From the NCBI GenBank assembly GCA_903884185.1, contig CAISDV010000089.1, positions 1-64,000 on the forward strand: 64,000 nucleotides of DNA, written 5' to 3'. The notes below the pieces were generated by a model. The model had not been told where the DNA came from and ran no database searches. It worked only from the letters and a program-made list of their open reading frames with translations. This document shows positions 52,027-62,237 of the stretch, piece after piece (within the stretch, counting starts at the first letter, position 1; every line of letters begins with the position of its first letter). This DNA is from an uncultured Chitinophagaceae bacterium. Its GTDB lineage: Bacteria > Bacteroidota > Bacteroidia > Chitinophagales > Chitinophagaceae. Both the position numbers and the translations under genes were made by a program.

Positions 52027-53994
52027 TTATTTATCAGAACTTTCAAATGGTGATGCGGGCAATCCTTCTTTATTATACAAATTCGCGCCTTCGGGATTAT
52101 CGGCCCAGGCATAGCGAACAAATTGCGGGTGATCAATTCCATCAGCCCAAACAATTACCTTATCGCCATCAATGGTTGCTTTTGCCCATACAAATTTTTT
52201 ATCTGCACCGGCAATAGAAAAATAATACAAATCACCAGTGCCTTTTATCATCAGTCCGCTACCAATATTGGTGAAGCTGAGAATAATTTTATTGCCGTCA
52301 ATTTTTTGGGATTGATAGAGAGGCCCTGAGTACACAATATTTTCTCCATAAGCCAGGTGCCTTCCACCCAATGCGAGACGCTCGCCCACATCTTTTTTAT
52401 TTAATGGATGAATATCATTCCATTCACCTGCATCTATTACAACAGCCATTGCAGTATTGGGAACTGAAAGAGATTTTCTCTGTCCATCACGTAATTGCGC
52501 CCACTGGCTTTCAGACGGAGAATAATCCACTTCCATAAAATTTGGCAACTGAACATATAAGAAAGGCAATACGCCTTGCTGCCATTTGGCCCTCCAGTCG
52601 TTGATCAATGCAGGCAATAAATATTGATACTCATCAGCCTTGCCTGAGTTGGTTTCGCCCTGGTACCAGAGAAAACCTTTCACACCATAATTAATAGCAG
52701 GTGCCACCATGGTATTATATAAACCTGTTGGAGAATTTTGTTGTGATGGAACTCCACCACCGCCTCCGCCTCCCGGCGGGCCACCACCGCGTTGCAGCAC
52801 TTGCCCCACTTTATATTGCCAGTCGCCACGCAGGTCAATTTTTTCTCCGCCGGCTAATATGAAATAAGGTTTGTCGGGAACGAATCCTCCTTTGCCTGCG
52901 GTATTGACAACTTTTACAACGATGATATTTTTACCGGGCTTTAATCTTCCTATCGGCAGATCATATCTTCTTGGTGGATATTGATAAGTGATATTTCCTG
53001 CAAGTACACCATTCACATAAACAAAATCAGCATCAACAATTCTTCCCATAAATATTTTGGCGGGGATGCCTGTCATGGAAGCGGGCACATCAATTTCTTT
53101 TCTAAACCAAACAGTGCCATTCAATCCTTTTACACCCTGGTCGGCCCAGTAGCCCGGCAGCCAGAATTTATGCCATCCTTCAGGAACATAATCCACATCA
53201 AACCATGTTTTCGGCCCGCTAACGCCCATGTCGGGATTGGCTGCAGGCCTTGCTGCACCAGGGTTTGGGGGTGGCCTGCGGTTCATCCTATTCAGAAAAG
53301 CAGTATCCCTGAATCTTTCCACAACACTTTCATATTGAGGAAATGGTTTGATGCCATCTTCACTGATCCATGCTTCAATAGGTGTTCCGCCAACACTTGA
53401 GTTAATAAGGCCAATGGGAATATGGTATTTCTGGTAGATCTGTCTTGCAAAAAAATAAGAGGCGGCTCCAAAGGTTAACACATTCTCAGGGTTTGCAGCT
53501 ATCCATTTTCCCGGTGGAAGATCATCATGAATTTTTGTTGCATCAGCAAGAGTGGGAATAAAAAAATTTCTTATCTGCGGATAATTGGCTGAGCCAATAT
53601 CATCAGGATATTTTTCCTTCACCCTTTCCATATTGATTACCATATTGGATTGGCCTGAGCAAAACCATACATCACCTATCAATATATCTTTAATGGTTAT
53701 TTCGTTGTTGCCTTTGATCGTCATCGTGAAAGGCCCGCCGGCGCTCATTGCCGGGAGGGTCACCATCCACTTGCCATCGGCACCGGTAACAGTGTTTGCT
53801 TTTTGATTGTTGAAGTTGACGTTTACTTTTTCATTAGGATCTGCCCATCCCCATATTTTTAATTTGATATCTCTTTGCAATACCATTCCATCGCTAACTA
53901 AGGTTGGCAATTTGATGTCAGCTTTCGCGGAGAATGAAACAAACAGCATCAGAAGGGCACAAACTGCTTTTGTAAACAGGGTTCTTTTTTTCAT
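52027..53994 (-). CDS. Secreted sialate O-acetylesterase-type carbohydrate esterase
   Basis: A 655-residue exported SGNH hydrolase (signal peptide ending SFSAKA). The nucleophile block is VWFCSGQSNM, the oxyanion motifs include SSVGGTPIEAW and LWYQGETNSG, and Asp and His lie in EWNDIHPLNKKDVGERL. A jelly-roll domain (about 280-400) is inserted in the middle. A Gly/Pro-rich stretch (GGGPPGGGGGGG, DNA near 52760) lies after it and is likely a loop. The family acts on acetylated sugars, here probably pectin or hemicellulose rather than sialic acid. First gene of the esterase operon. Confidence 0.92.
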   Translation of the reverse strand: MKKRTLFTKAVCALLMLFVSFSAKADIKLPTLVSDGMVLQRDIKLKIWGWADPNEKVNVNFNNQKANTVTGADGKWMVTLPAMSAGGPFTMTIKGNNEITIKDILIGDVWFCSGQSNMVINMERVKEKYPDDIGSANYPQIRNFFIPTLADATKIHDDLPPGKWIAANPENVLTFGAASYFFARQIYQKYHIPIGLINSSVGGTPIEAWISEDGIKPFPQYESVVERFRDTAFLNRMNRRPPPNPGAARPAANPDMGVSGPKTWFDVDYVPEGWHKFWLPGYWADQGVKGLNGTVWFRKEIDVPASMTGIPAKIFMGRIVDADFVYVNGVLAGNITYQYPPRRYDLPIGRLKPGKNIIVVKVVNTAGKGGFVPDKPYFILAGGEKIDLRGDWQYKVGQVLQRGGGPPGGGGGGGVPSQQNSPTGLYNTMVAPAINYGVKGFLWYQGETNSGKADEYQYLLPALINDWRAKWQQGVLPFLYVQLPNFMEVDYSPSESQWAQLRDGQRKSLSVPNTAMAVVIDAGEWNDIHPLNKKDVGERLALGGRHLAYGENIVYSGPLYQSQKIDGNKIILSFTNIGSGLMIKGTGDLYYFSIAGADKKFVWAKATIDGDKVIVWADGIDHPQFVRYAWADNPEGANLYNKEGLPASPFESSDK

Positions 53995-54161
53995 ATTGAC
54001 GAGTGTATGTGAAAAAATAAGAAATAAAAATGAAACACAAATCTTTAAAGAAAGGCATACAGTCTATAAAAATTCCTTTGCAACAATGGGGAATGCAGCA
54101 GGGGAAAGCCTTTCCTCGCCTATTAAAGATTGAGTTGCTGCAACAAAATAGAAAGTTGTAA

Positions 54162-54467
54162 TTGCCACCAAACCCCGAGGGTTTTGATAATAGGGTAGAT
54201 CAATTACCTGCGTTGCCAGATGCCTGGGAAAGTGGCGCTGTAAAGGGTTTGGTGGCAAGAGGAAATTTTGTAGTGGATATTGAATGGAAAGCAGGTAGAA
54301 TGACAATTGCTCATTTACTTTCTAGAAATGGTGGGCTTTGTACTGTCAGGAATAACCAGCCATTTACTGTAAAAGGGATCAATATAAGATGTGTCAGATC
54401 AAATATTGGCTTCACACTAACCTTCTCTTCTGAAAAAGGTAAAAGCTATGAACTGACAAGAGAATAA
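54162..54467 (+). pseudogene. C-terminal remnant of a GH95 alpha-L-fucosidase
   Basis: The reading frame gives about 100 residues matching only the end of GH95 enzymes: VDQLPALPDAWESGAVKGL, ARGNFVVDIEWKAGRM and LTFSSEKGKSYEL. The remaining 600 or more residues, including the active site, are missing; 54003-54161 reads as unrelated sequence. The palindrome aaaccccgagggttt lies at the 5' border of the remnant. No promoter or signal peptide. It is a decayed gene in the pectin cluster, where a GH95 would make sense. Confidence 0.8.
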
Positions 54468-54524
54468 ATGCATAGCTAACACTTTTTTAAATTCCGTATC
54501 TTGGTTGGCTAAAATTTTCTGTGA

Positions 54525-56171
54525 ATGATCGCTGAACCATCTTATGTGATAGGAGTTGATTATGGAACTGATTCTGTCCGCTCCATACTTGTCAACACCG
54601 CCGATGGATACGAAGTTGCCTCCTCCATATTTTATTATCCCCGCTGGAAAGATGGATTGTATTGTAATGCCTCGCGCAACCAGTTTCGCCAGCATCCATT
54701 GGATTATGTAGAAGGATTGGAACATACTATTAAAGAATGCTTGCATAAAGTGGGAACAACCATCGCCAAACAGGTAAAAGGAATATCGGTTGATACAACA
54801 GGCTCAACGCCGGTAGCTGTAGATGCTTCAGGAACGCCGCTGGCATTGTTACCGGGGTTTGAACACAACCCCAATGCCATGTTTGTTTTATGGAAGGACC
54901 ATAGCTCTGTAAATGAGGCCATGGAACTCAATGCACATGCCGCTAAACAAAAGATCAATCATTTACAATTCGTTGGAGGCATCTATTCTTCCGAATGGTT
55001 TTGGGCAAAACTTTTGCATGTGTTGAGAGAAGATACTACAGTAAGAAATGCATGTGCTTCATGGGTAGAGCATTGTGATTGGATCCCATTTTTGCTGACA
55101 GGCGGAACAGATGTCCATTCTATGAAACGCGGTGTTTGTTCTGCCGGGCATAAATCATTATGGGCAGAAGAATTTGACGGATTGCCACCAGATGATTTTT
55201 TCAGTTCATGGGATGTATTGCTGAAAGGCTTCACAAAAAAATTATTTACACATACTTATACTTCTGATCAGCCTGCAGGTTATTTATCAAAAGAATGGTC
55301 AGAGCGTTTGGGTTTGACTGAACAAGTAATTGTAGGTGTTGGCGCATTCGATGCGCACATGGGTGCAGTAGGTGGACAAATTGAGCCCTATCATTTAAGT
55401 AAAGTGATGGGCACTTCCACCTGCGATATGCTGGTGGCGCCACTTGCAGAAGTAAAAGGAAAATTAGTAAAAGGTATCTGCGGCCAGGTTCCCGGTTCTA
55501 TTATTCCGGGAATGATGGGAATGGAAGCAGGGCAATCTGCTTTTGGCGATGCTTATGCATGGTTCAGGGATATACTTGCATGGCCACTGCAAAATATTTT
55601 ACAGGATCCATCGCTTCAAAAAGAAATAACAGATAAGATCATTTCTCAGTTATCTTCTCATGCTGCTCTTTTGCCCATTGATGAAAAAGATGAATTAGCA
55701 GTTGACTGGTTGAATGGAAGAAGAACGCCCGATGCCAACCAATTATTAAAAGGAGGATTTACCGGACTGAGCCTGGGAACTGACGCGCCCAAAATGTTCA
55801 AGGCTTTGGTGGAAGCCACTTGCTTTGGGGCAAAGAAAATAGTGGACAGGTTTAATGACGAAGGGATTCCAGTAAAAGGATTGATAGGTTTGGGAGGAGT
55901 GGCAAGAAAATCGCCTTTCATTATGCAGATGATGGCAGATATTATGAATATGAAAATACGGATCCATAAAAGCGAACAGACCTGTGCTCTGGGCGCAGCA
56001 ATGTTTGCAGCAACTGCATCCGGGGTATATAAAAAAGTGGAAGATGCGATGCAGGCAATGGGGCAAGGGTTTGACATGGAATACATACCCAATGCCGAAA
56101 AAGCAAGTATCTATGCAAAACGCTACGAACAATATACTTTGTTGGGTAACTTTATCGAACAACAAAACTGA
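54525..56171 (+). CDS. araB: Ribulokinase
   Basis: A 548-residue FGGY kinase that phosphorylates L-ribulose. Marks are YVIGVDYGTDSVRSILVNTA at the start, DTTGSTPVAVD, KVMGTSTCDMLVAPLAEV and GLGGVARKSPFIMQMMADIM. First gene of araB-araD-araA; araD starts 3 bp after its stop. The close spacing implies one transcript. A TATCTTGG stretch about 20 bp upstream resembles a Bacteroidota -7 element, without strong support. Confidence 0.96.
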   Translation: MIAEPSYVIGVDYGTDSVRSILVNTADGYEVASSIFYYPRWKDGLYCNASRNQFRQHPLDYVEGLEHTIKECLHKVGTTIAKQVKGISVDTTGSTPVAVDASGTPLALLPGFEHNPNAMFVLWKDHSSVNEAMELNAHAAKQKINHLQFVGGIYSSEWFWAKLLHVLREDTTVRNACASWVEHCDWIPFLLTGGTDVHSMKRGVCSAGHKSLWAEEFDGLPPDDFFSSWDVLLKGFTKKLFTHTYTSDQPAGYLSKEWSERLGLTEQVIVGVGAFDAHMGAVGGQIEPYHLSKVMGTSTCDMLVAPLAEVKGKLVKGICGQVPGSIIPGMMGMEAGQSAFGDAYAWFRDILAWPLQNILQDPSLQKEITDKIISQLSSHAALLPIDEKDELAVDWLNGRRTPDANQLLKGGFTGLSLGTDAPKMFKALVEATCFGAKKIVDRFNDEGIPVKGLIGLGGVARKSPFIMQMMADIMNMKIRIHKSEQTCALGAAMFAATASGVYKKVEDAMQAMGQGFDMEYIPNAEKASIYAKRYEQYTLLGNFIEQQN

Positions 56172-56174
56172 TCA

Positions 56175-56873
56175 ATGAGTAAATACGAGGCAATACAAGA
56201 GCAGGCTTACGATGCTAACATGCAATTACCTGAATTAGGCCTCGTGCTTTTTACGTTTGGCAATGTGAGTGCTGCCGACAGAAATGCTGGTGTATTCGCC
56301 ATCAAGCCAAGCGGGGTGGCATATAAAGAATTGTCGCCCGATAAAATGGTGATCATAGATTTTGATGGTATCACCGTTGAAGGAAAACTGCGGCCTTCAT
56401 CAGACACAAAAACACATGCCGTATTATATAAGCATTGGGAAAATATTGGTGGTATCTCTCATACCCATTCCACTTATGCCACTGCCTGGGCACAAAGTTT
56501 AAGAGATATTCCTGTTTATGGAACCACGCATGCAGACCATACCACATTTGATATTCCCTGTGCACCGCCTATGCATGATGATATGATCAAAGGTGATTAT
56601 GAATACCAGACAGGTTTCCAGATCATGGATTGTTTGAAAGAAAAAAAATTAAGCCATAAGGATATAGAAATGATTTTGGTGGGAAACCATGCACCTTTTA
56701 CATGGGGCGCTACCGCTGCAAAAGCAGTCTACAATAGTGCTGTATTGGAATCCATTGCAGAGATGGCTTACCTAACAGAACAGATCAGGCACGACGCGCC
56801 GAAACTAAAGGAAGCACTCATAAAAAAACATTTTGAAAGAAAGCACGGCCCCGACTCTTATTATGGGCAGTAG
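56175..56873 (+). CDS. araD: L-ribulose-5-phosphate 4-epimerase
   Basis: A 232-residue class II aldolase-like epimerase that turns L-ribulose 5-phosphate into D-xylulose 5-phosphate. The zinc histidines are in HTHSTYATAWAQ and GNHAPFTWG, with FTFGNVSAADRN near the start and a further His in TTHADHTTFD. It sits between araB and araA, 31 bp before the latter. Confidence 0.96.
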   Translation: MSKYEAIQEQAYDANMQLPELGLVLFTFGNVSAADRNAGVFAIKPSGVAYKELSPDKMVIIDFDGITVEGKLRPSSDTKTHAVLYKHWENIGGISHTHSTYATAWAQSLRDIPVYGTTHADHTTFDIPCAPPMHDDMIKGDYEYQTGFQIMDCLKEKKLSHKDIEMILVGNHAPFTWGATAAKAVYNSAVLESIAEMAYLTEQIRHDAPKLKEALIKKHFERKHGPDSYYGQ

Positions 56874-56904
56874 ATTTTTAATGGATAGCATAAATAAATA
56901 AAAA

Positions 56905-58395
56905 ATGACAGATCTCAAAAAATTAGAAGTATGGTTTATCACGGGTACCCATCATTTATATGGCGATAAGGCATTGAAACAGGTAGCTGAACATTCTCAG
57001 GAGATCGCTTCGTCGTTGAATGCAGCAAAGCAAATTCCGGTACAGGTATTACACCAGCCTATCGCTGCATCAGAAGAAGAGATCTATGCGCTTTTCAGCA
57101 AAGCGAACGGAGCGGCAAATTGTATTGGTGTGATCACATGGATGCATACATTTTCTCCTGCAAAAATGTGGATCAACGGATTGAAAATATTAAATAAGCC
57201 ATTATTACATTTTCATACACAATTCAACCGCGATATTCCATGGAGCACCATTGATATGGACTTTATGAACCTGAACCAAAGTGCGCACGGCGACAGGGAA
57301 TTTGGATTTATCATGAGCCGCATGAGATTGAACAGGAAAGTAGTGGTAGGGCATTGGCAGGATGAAGAATCATTAGGAAAAATAAACGCCTGGGCAAGAT
57401 CAGCAGCGGGATGGAACGATTGGCAGGGTGCCAAGTTTGTACGCTTTGGAGATAACATGCGTAATGTAGCAGTAACAGAAGGAGATAAAGTAGAAGCTAA
57501 TATTCAATTTGGATATTCTGTAAACACGTATGGTGTAGGCGACCTGGTGAAAGTGATCAATGCAGTAAGCGATGCTTCAATTGATAAGTTAGTAAAAGAA
57601 TATGCGGACAGTTATGTGTTGATGCCATCATTATTAAAAGGAGGAGAACAACATGCATCACTCCGCGAAGCCGCAAAGATCGAGATAGGCTTGCAGGCAT
57701 TTCTCGAAGATGGAAATTATAAAGGGTTCACAGATACTTTTGAAGACCTGCATGGATTGGTTCAATTGCCAGGTATATCCGTACAACGCCTCATGAATAA
57801 AGGATATGGTTTTGCAGGAGAAGGCGATTGGAAAACAGTGGCATTGGTGCGGGCAATGAAAACAATGGGAAGCGGATTAAAAGGCGGCAATTCTTTCATG
57901 GAAGATTATACTTATCATTTTGATCCAAATAACAGGCTAGTGCTTGGCGCACACATGCTTGAAATATGCGAATCCATTGCAGATGCAAAACCATCTTGTG
58001 AAATTCATCCATTGGGAATTGGCGGCAAAGCTGATCCGGTGAGACTGGTATTTAATTCTGCTCCCGGCCCAGCGATCAATGCAGCTATGATGGATATGGG
58101 CAACCGTTTCCGTTTACTGGTGAATGAAGTATTGGCAGTAACTCCTTTGCAGCCTTTGCCAAAGCTGCCTGTGGCAAGGGTTCTATGGAAACCATATCCA
58201 AATATGCACCTGGGTTGCGCAGCGTGGATACTGGCTGGCGGCGCGCACCATACTTGTTATAGCCAGAACCTTACGACAGAACATATGCAGGACTTTGCTG
58301 AAATGGCGGGTATAGAATATTTACTCATTGGCAAAGACACAAATCTGTACCAATTCAAAAATGAGTTGAAATGGAATGATGCGTCGTATAAATAA
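56905..58395 (+). CDS. araA: L-arabinose isomerase
   Basis: A 496-residue isomerase that converts L-arabinose to L-ribulose using Mn. It begins [20 protein letters not shown]; the catalytic region includes [17 protein letters not shown] and [20 protein letters not shown], and the His near the end is in [12 protein letters not shown]. Last gene of the arabinose operon. The DUF1016 gene converges on it from the other strand, 23 bp away, without a visible terminator. Confidence 0.97.
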   Translation: MTDLKKLEVWFITGTHHLYGDKALKQVAEHSQEIASSLNAAKQIPVQVLHQPIAASEEEIYALFSKANGAANCIGVITWMHTFSPAKMWINGLKILNKPLLHFHTQFNRDIPWSTIDMDFMNLNQSAHGDREFGFIMSRMRLNRKVVVGHWQDEESLGKINAWARSAAGWNDWQGAKFVRFGDNMRNVAVTEGDKVEANIQFGYSVNTYGVGDLVKVINAVSDASIDKLVKEYADSYVLMPSLLKGGEQHASLREAAKIEIGLQAFLEDGNYKGFTDTFEDLHGLVQLPGISVQRLMNKGYGFAGEGDWKTVALVRAMKTMGSGLKGGNSFMEDYTYHFDPNNRLVLGAHMLEICESIADAKPSCEIHPLGIGGKADPVRLVFNSAPGPAINAAMMDMGNRFRLLVNEVLAVTPLQPLPKLPVARVLWKPYPNMHLGCAAWILAGGAHHTCYSQNLTTEHMQDFAEMAGIEYLLIGKDTNLYQFKNELKWNDASYK

Positions 58396-58418
58396 ATCTT
58401 AAGGAAGTTGATATAATT

Positions 58419-59468
58419 TTACAGTGTTGATCTGTTTGTATCAACGATCTCTTTGACCTTGGCTTCTAATATTTTTTTATCTGGCAGATAAAGTTGATAC
58501 TTCGAGATGAATATTTTATTGGAAAGACCACCTGTTGCGTATCTGACTAAGAATTCGTGTTTGTCCGCCGCGATAATAATTCCAATAGGCTCGTTGTCGC
58601 TCTCTGAACTTTCCTCCTCTTTAAAATAATTCAGATATAGATTCATTTGCCCTATATCGCCATGTTTTACTTTACTTGTTTTGAGATCAATCAAAACAAA
58701 ACATTTCAGGATGCGATGATAGAAGACCAGGTCTATGAACATGTGCTCATTATCAACCGTTATTTTATATTGCCGTGCAATAAATGAAAATCCCTTGCCT
58801 AATTCTAATAAAAACTGCTGCAGGTTGTCAATAAGTTTTTTTTCCAGGCCATGCTCCTTAATAATGCTGCCGTTGGAGATATTTAAGAACTCAAATACAT
58901 AGGGGTCTTTGATCACATCATTCGAACGTCTTGAGTTTTGCCCTTTTTCTGATAAGGCCAATATTCCCTTTTTGTTTTTACTGAGCGCTAAACGATGAAA
59001 TAATGAGGAATCAATCTGACGTTTCATTTCACGAAAACTCCAATTTTCTTTAATACTTTGTTGTTCATAGAAGCTTCTAGCCAGATCATCTGAAACCGTC
59101 AGTAATTCTGCATAATGGCTCCAGCTTAAAGATTTGCCAGACAGTGTCTGGCTTTTTTGAAATTTTCCAGACATTGTCTGGAATTTTGGATATTTTATAT
59201 AAAACAGTCGCATCAATTGTAGATTCGAACGGCTGAACCCTTTGCCAAATCTCATCTTTAAATCTGTAGAGAGCGTTGCAAGCAACTCGCTTCCATATTC
59301 AGCGCGCTCATTACCATGTTGCTCAAATTCAACAATATGCCTGCCAATCTCCCAGTTAGCAATTATTAATTCTGTATTGATTGCTTTTACGGCATTCTCT
59401 CTTGCTTTTTGCAAGGTAGAACCAATAGTATCGAGTAATTTATAATATTTATTTCTGGTACGCCTCAT
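58419..59468 (-). CDS. DUF1016 (YhcG-like) PDDEXK-nuclease-domain protein
   Basis: A 349-residue cytoplasmic protein. The N-terminal part (about 1-150) is the DUF1016 winged helix (NWEIGRHIVEFEQHGNERAE, LSTDLKMRFGKGFSRSNLQL, LSWSHYAELL), and the C-terminal part (about 200-349) is the PDDEXK domain (FYHRILKCFVLIDLKTSKVK, PIGIIIAADKHEFLVRYAT). The family acts on DNA ends and is often linked to phage defence or replication restart. Near residue 100 is the repeated FQTMSGKFQKSQTLSGK, encoded by two 17-bp palindromes (59136-59152 and 59166-59182). The gene splits the carbohydrate cluster and is not related to it. Confidence 0.9.
   Translation of the reverse strand: MRRTRNKYYKLLDTIGSTLQKARENAVKAINTELIIANWEIGRHIVEFEQHGNERAEYGSELLATLSTDLKMRFGKGFSRSNLQLMRLFYIKYPKFQTMSGKFQKSQTLSGKSLSWSHYAELLTVSDDLARSFYEQQSIKENWSFREMKRQIDSSLFHRLALSKNKKGILALSEKGQNSRRSNDVIKDPYVFEFLNISNGSIIKEHGLEKKLIDNLQQFLLELGKGFSFIARQYKITVDNEHMFIDLVFYHRILKCFVLIDLKTSKVKHGDIGQMNLYLNYFKEEESSESDNEPIGIIIAADKHEFLVRYATGGLSNKIFISKYQLYLPDKKILEAKVKEIVDTNRSTL
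59136..59182. repeat. Pair of CCAGACANTGTCTGG palindromes inside the DUF1016 gene
   Basis: gccagacagtgtctggc (59136-59152) and tccagacattgtctgga (59166-59182) lie 30 bp apart and encode QTLSG and QTMSG units. Confidence 0.85.
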
Positions 59469-59672
59469 TTAAACTGGCAAAATAACATTACTCAGGCACC
59501 TGAAAAAGGAAGAAATAACATCAATTAATACTGCGTATTTATCGCTTTCTAGTTTTTATAAATGGAATATGACATAGCGCCATCGATTGCGTAAAATCCT
59601 CATTGCACATAGCAAATACATCAATTCCCTTTCTACCTTTATAGCAATAATACCCAACGAAACTTGCCCACT

Positions 59673-60845
59673 ATGAAAACAGGTATAACACTTGTCTGTT
59701 TATTTTTTCTGCTGGCATCTCACGCACAAAAAAATCAGCATACGGAATATAAAGTAATTGACACCGCTTCTTTCCAGAACAGTGCCCACCATTGGTATGA
59801 TATTTTTGATGATGGAAATGTTGTTAATGCTGTTCCCAATCAACCCAAATACAAAGCCACCGAACTCACAAACATCGCCGATAATATATTGCTTTATCAA
59901 AAAACAAATGGTGGATGGCCCAAGAATTATGATATGCGTGCCATTCTCACTGAAGAGCAAAAGCAAAAACTGTTGGCTGTAAAAAATACAACGAATACCA
60001 CTTTCGATAACAGCACTACTCACTCGCACGTTGCCTGCCTTGCCAATGTGTATCATGTTACTAAACTGGAAAAATATAAAACCGCTTGCCTCGCTGGAAT
60101 TGATTTTATGCTTGCTTCTCAATATGAAAATGGCGGATGGCCGCAATATTTTCCACTCGAAAAAAATTACAGCAGGGATGTTACTTACAATGATGATGTG
60201 ATGACAGGCATTATGATAGTCTTCATGGATGTATTGAATGGCGAACCCCAATATTCTTTTATTGATGCGGCAAGGCGAGAAAAAATAAAAGCAGCTTTTA
60301 AAAATGGTATGGCCTGTATCATGAAAATGCAACTGAACGATGGCGGTAAACTTACCGCCTGGTGCCAGCAATATGATGAAGTGAACCTACAGCCCGCCTG
60401 GGCAAGGGCTTATGAAATGCCATCTATCTGTAATAATGAAAGCGCAGGTGTAGTATTGTTTTTAATGAGCATTAACAAGCCTTCGCCAGAGATCATCAAT
60501 TCTATTCAGAATGCAGTAAGATGGTTTGAGGATTCTAAAATTCATGGCATTCGCGTAAAAACAATTGCTGCCGAACCCATCAAATACAAATTCCGATTTT
60601 CAAAAACAGACAGGGTAGTGGTAAATGATTCTCTTGCACCTCCTATCTGGACACGCTATTATGAATTGGGAACCCGCAGGCCCATATTCTGTAACCGCGA
60701 CAGTAAAGTTGTGTATTCACTCGCCGAAGTAGACAGGGAAAGGCGGGATGGTTATGGCTGGTATACTTATGCTCCGCAGGAAGTATTGAATAAGTACCCG
60801 GAATGGCAACAGCAATGGGCAACAGGAAAAAATGTATTAAAGTGA
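59673..60845 (+). CDS. Secreted pectate lyase, PL10 type
   Basis: A 390-residue exported lyase (signal peptide ending ASHAQ) that cleaves polygalacturonan by beta-elimination. Marks of the PelA/Pel-15E family are YQKTNGGWPKNYDMRA, TFDNSTTHSHV, FMLASQYENGGWPQYFPLEK, YNDDVMTGIMIVFMDVL and ending RDGYGWYTYAPQEVLNKYPE. The ATG at 59673 is preferred over the TTG at 59664. It stands alone downstream of the DUF1016 gene but fits the pectin cluster. Upstream 59469-59672 shows no named site. Confidence 0.93.
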   Translation: MKTGITLVCLFFLLASHAQKNQHTEYKVIDTASFQNSAHHWYDIFDDGNVVNAVPNQPKYKATELTNIADNILLYQKTNGGWPKNYDMRAILTEEQKQKLLAVKNTTNTTFDNSTTHSHVACLANVYHVTKLEKYKTACLAGIDFMLASQYENGGWPQYFPLEKNYSRDVTYNDDVMTGIMIVFMDVLNGEPQYSFIDAARREKIKAAFKNGMACIMKMQLNDGGKLTAWCQQYDEVNLQPAWARAYEMPSICNNESAGVVLFLMSINKPSPEIINSIQNAVRWFEDSKIHGIRVKTIAAEPIKYKFRFSKTDRVVVNDSLAPPIWTRYYELGTRRPIFCNRDSKVVYSLAEVDRERRDGYGWYTYAPQEVLNKYPEWQQQWATGKNVLK

Positions 60846-60891
60846 TTACAATCCTAAAATTTTTTAATCCTACGAATCCTAATACAGACAA

Positions 60892-62196
60892 CTATACGCG
60901 TTTTATCTCCGCTCCAAGCGCTTTCAAGCGCGTATCTATATATTGATACCCCCTATCTATCTGTTCAATATTTTGTATCGTGCTTTTGCCATCAGCACTC
61001 AATGCAGCAATCAGTAAAGCAACGCCTGCACGGATATCCGGGCTGCTCATAGTAATGCCACGTAAATTATTTTTCCTTCCAAGTCCAATGACTGTTGCGC
61101 GATGCGGATCACATAAAATGATCTGCGCGCCCATATCAATCAATTTGTCAACAAAGAACAAGCGGCTTTCAAACATTTTCTGGTGAACCAATACACTTCC
61201 TCTTGCCTGCGTAGCAACTACCAATACAATGCTTAGCAGGTCGGGGGTAAAGCCTGGCCAGGGATGATCATAGATAGTGAGTACACTTCCATCTAAAAAA
61301 GATTGTATCTCATATACATCCTGTGAAGGAATATAAATATCATCACCCTGTATCTTGAATTGAATACCCAGTTGTTCAAACTTTTCAGGAATCACACCCA
61401 GGTGTTGAACACCTGCATTCTTAATTGTTATCTCTCCCTGTGTCATGGCAGCGAGACCGATAAAACTTCCCACTTCAATCATATCGGGCAGTAGCTTGTG
61501 TTCTGTACCTCTTAACTTTTCTACACCGTCAATCACTAATCGATTGCTGCCAATGCCACTGATCTTTGCGCCCATTCTGCAAAGCATATTACATAACTGT
61601 TGCACATAAGGTTCGCAGGCGGCATTATAAATAGTAGTAGTTCCTTCGGCCATCACTGCAGCCATTACAATATTTGCGGTGCCGGTAACAGAAGGCTCAT
61701 CTAATAAAATAAATGCACCTTTTAGTTGTGGGGAACTGAGTTTAAAGAAATGCAGTTCATCATTGTATTCAGATATCGCTCCTAATTTTTCGAAACCAAT
61801 GATATGTGTATCCAATCTCCTTCGGCCTATCTTATCGCCGCCGGGTTTTGGCATATATGCTGTTTTAAACCTTGCCAGCATAGGCCCAGCCAGCATCACA
61901 CTGCCGCGCAGCATACCCCCTTTTTTTCTGAATGCTTCTGATGCCAGGTAATCTATGTTCACATCATCTGCCTGAAAAATACATGTGTGCCTGTCAACAC
62001 GTTCTGTTTTCACACCCATTTCCTGCAACAGGTCGATCAATAAATTCACATCAAGAATATCCGGGATATTGGTGATAGTAATTTTATCAGCAGTCAATAA
62101 AACAGCGGACAGTACCTGCAATGCTTCATTCTTTGCTCCCTGCGGGGTGATCTCGCCCTTCAGTTTTTTACCACCAATGACTTCAAAAGATGACAT
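60892..62196 (-). CDS. murA: UDP-N-acetylglucosamine 1-carboxyvinyltransferase
   Basis: A 434-residue enzyme of peptidoglycan synthesis that adds enolpyruvate to UDP-GlcNAc. The two-fold alpha/beta repeats of the EPT family are present (GAKNEALQVLSAVLLT, GPMLARFKTAYMPKPGGDKI, MVELLVFDVL-like region around ITIKNAGVQHLG). The catalytic loop reads GGDKIG, so the usual Cys is Asp (D121). In other bacteria an Asp at this position keeps activity but prevents fosfomycin from bonding covalently. It is convergent with the PL10 gene. Confidence 0.96.
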   Translation of the reverse strand: MSSFEVIGGKKLKGEITPQGAKNEALQVLSAVLLTADKITITNIPDILDVNLLIDLLQEMGVKTERVDRHTCIFQADDVNIDYLASEAFRKKGGMLRGSVMLAGPMLARFKTAYMPKPGGDKIGRRRLDTHIIGFEKLGAISEYNDELHFFKLSSPQLKGAFILLDEPSVTGTANIVMAAVMAEGTTTIYNAACEPYVQQLCNMLCRMGAKISGIGSNRLVIDGVEKLRGTEHKLLPDMIEVGSFIGLAAMTQGEITIKNAGVQHLGVIPEKFEQLGIQFKIQGDDIYIPSQDVYEIQSFLDGSVLTIYDHPWPGFTPDLLSIVLVVATQARGSVLVHQKMFESRLFFVDKLIDMGAQIILCDPHRATVIGLGRKNNLRGITMSSPDIRAGVALLIAALSADGKSTIQNIEQIDRGYQYIDTRLKALGAEIKRV

Positions 62197-62237
62197 GGGA
62201 AATGATTTGACTCAACGAATATAGGACGCAAAGTATT

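Noticed and set aside
59582-59640. Bacteroidota -33/-7 promoter for the pectate lyase gene
   Set aside because: A TACCTTTA resembles the -7 box, but no TTTG is found at the required spacing.
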